NCBI GenBank assembly: GCA_937890525.1 | Contig: CALADI010000015.1 | Location: 1-7,187 of the forward strand | From: an uncultured Clostridia bacterium | GTDB lineage: Bacteria > Bacillota > Clostridia > Oscillospirales > Oscillospiraceae | DNA: 7,187 nucleotides | Direction of reading: 5' to 3' | Shown here: positions 7,187 through 7,187 of the stretch, in pieces | Layout of the letters: each line of letters begins with the position of its first letter | Numbering within the stretch: position 1 is the first letter of the stretch | Position numbers and translations under genes: made by a program | The notes under the pieces: generated by a model | Told to the model about the DNA's origin: nothing | Database searches by the model: none | What the model saw: the letters and a program-made list of their open reading frames with translations, nothing else

Positions 7187-7187
7187 G

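Overview
The window is a GC-rich piece of a bacterial chromosome. It most likely comes from a Bacillota/Clostridia species, perhaps an Oscillospiraceae-like gut anaerobe. That placement is inferred from purine-rich Shine-Dalgarno sites, sigma-70/SigA-like promoters in short AT-rich gaps, GC-rich third codon positions, and a PflX-type radical SAM protein beside core genes. No marker in the window fixes the genus.

Layout: (1) Positions 1-3244 on the + strand hold the distal half of an F-type ATP synthase operon in canonical order: the 3' end of atpA (alpha), then atpG (gamma), atpD (beta) and atpC (epsilon). atpD and atpC overlap in ATGA, and the operon ends at a strong intrinsic terminator. 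(2) Positions 3319-4775 hold asnS (asparaginyl-tRNA synthetase) with its own near-consensus promoter. (3) A perfect 15-bp hairpin at 4785-4817 lies between asnS and a convergent minus-strand gene and appears to terminate both. (4) Positions 4817-5683 on the minus strand encode a PflX-like radical SAM protein of unknown function. (5) Positions 5684-5797 form a compact divergent intergenic region with two back-to-back promoters, each with an extended -10. (6) Positions 5798-7153 on the + strand encode an RlmD/RlmCD-type 23S rRNA m5U methyltransferase, followed by a weak terminator-like sequence at the window edge.

Together the genes serve energy conversion (F1 catalytic head and stalk), translation (Asn-tRNA charging, rRNA methylation) and one uncharacterised Fe-S enzyme. 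All genes look intact apart from atpA, which is cut by the window edge. I see no mobile element, CRISPR array, tRNA, rRNA or riboswitch, and no gap between genes exceeds about 140 bases. This is mostly ordinary housekeeping sequence. The items most worth a second look are the orphan radical SAM gene with its extra N-terminal cysteine cluster, its tightly packed divergent promoter, and an intact ATP-sensing motif in the epsilon subunit.
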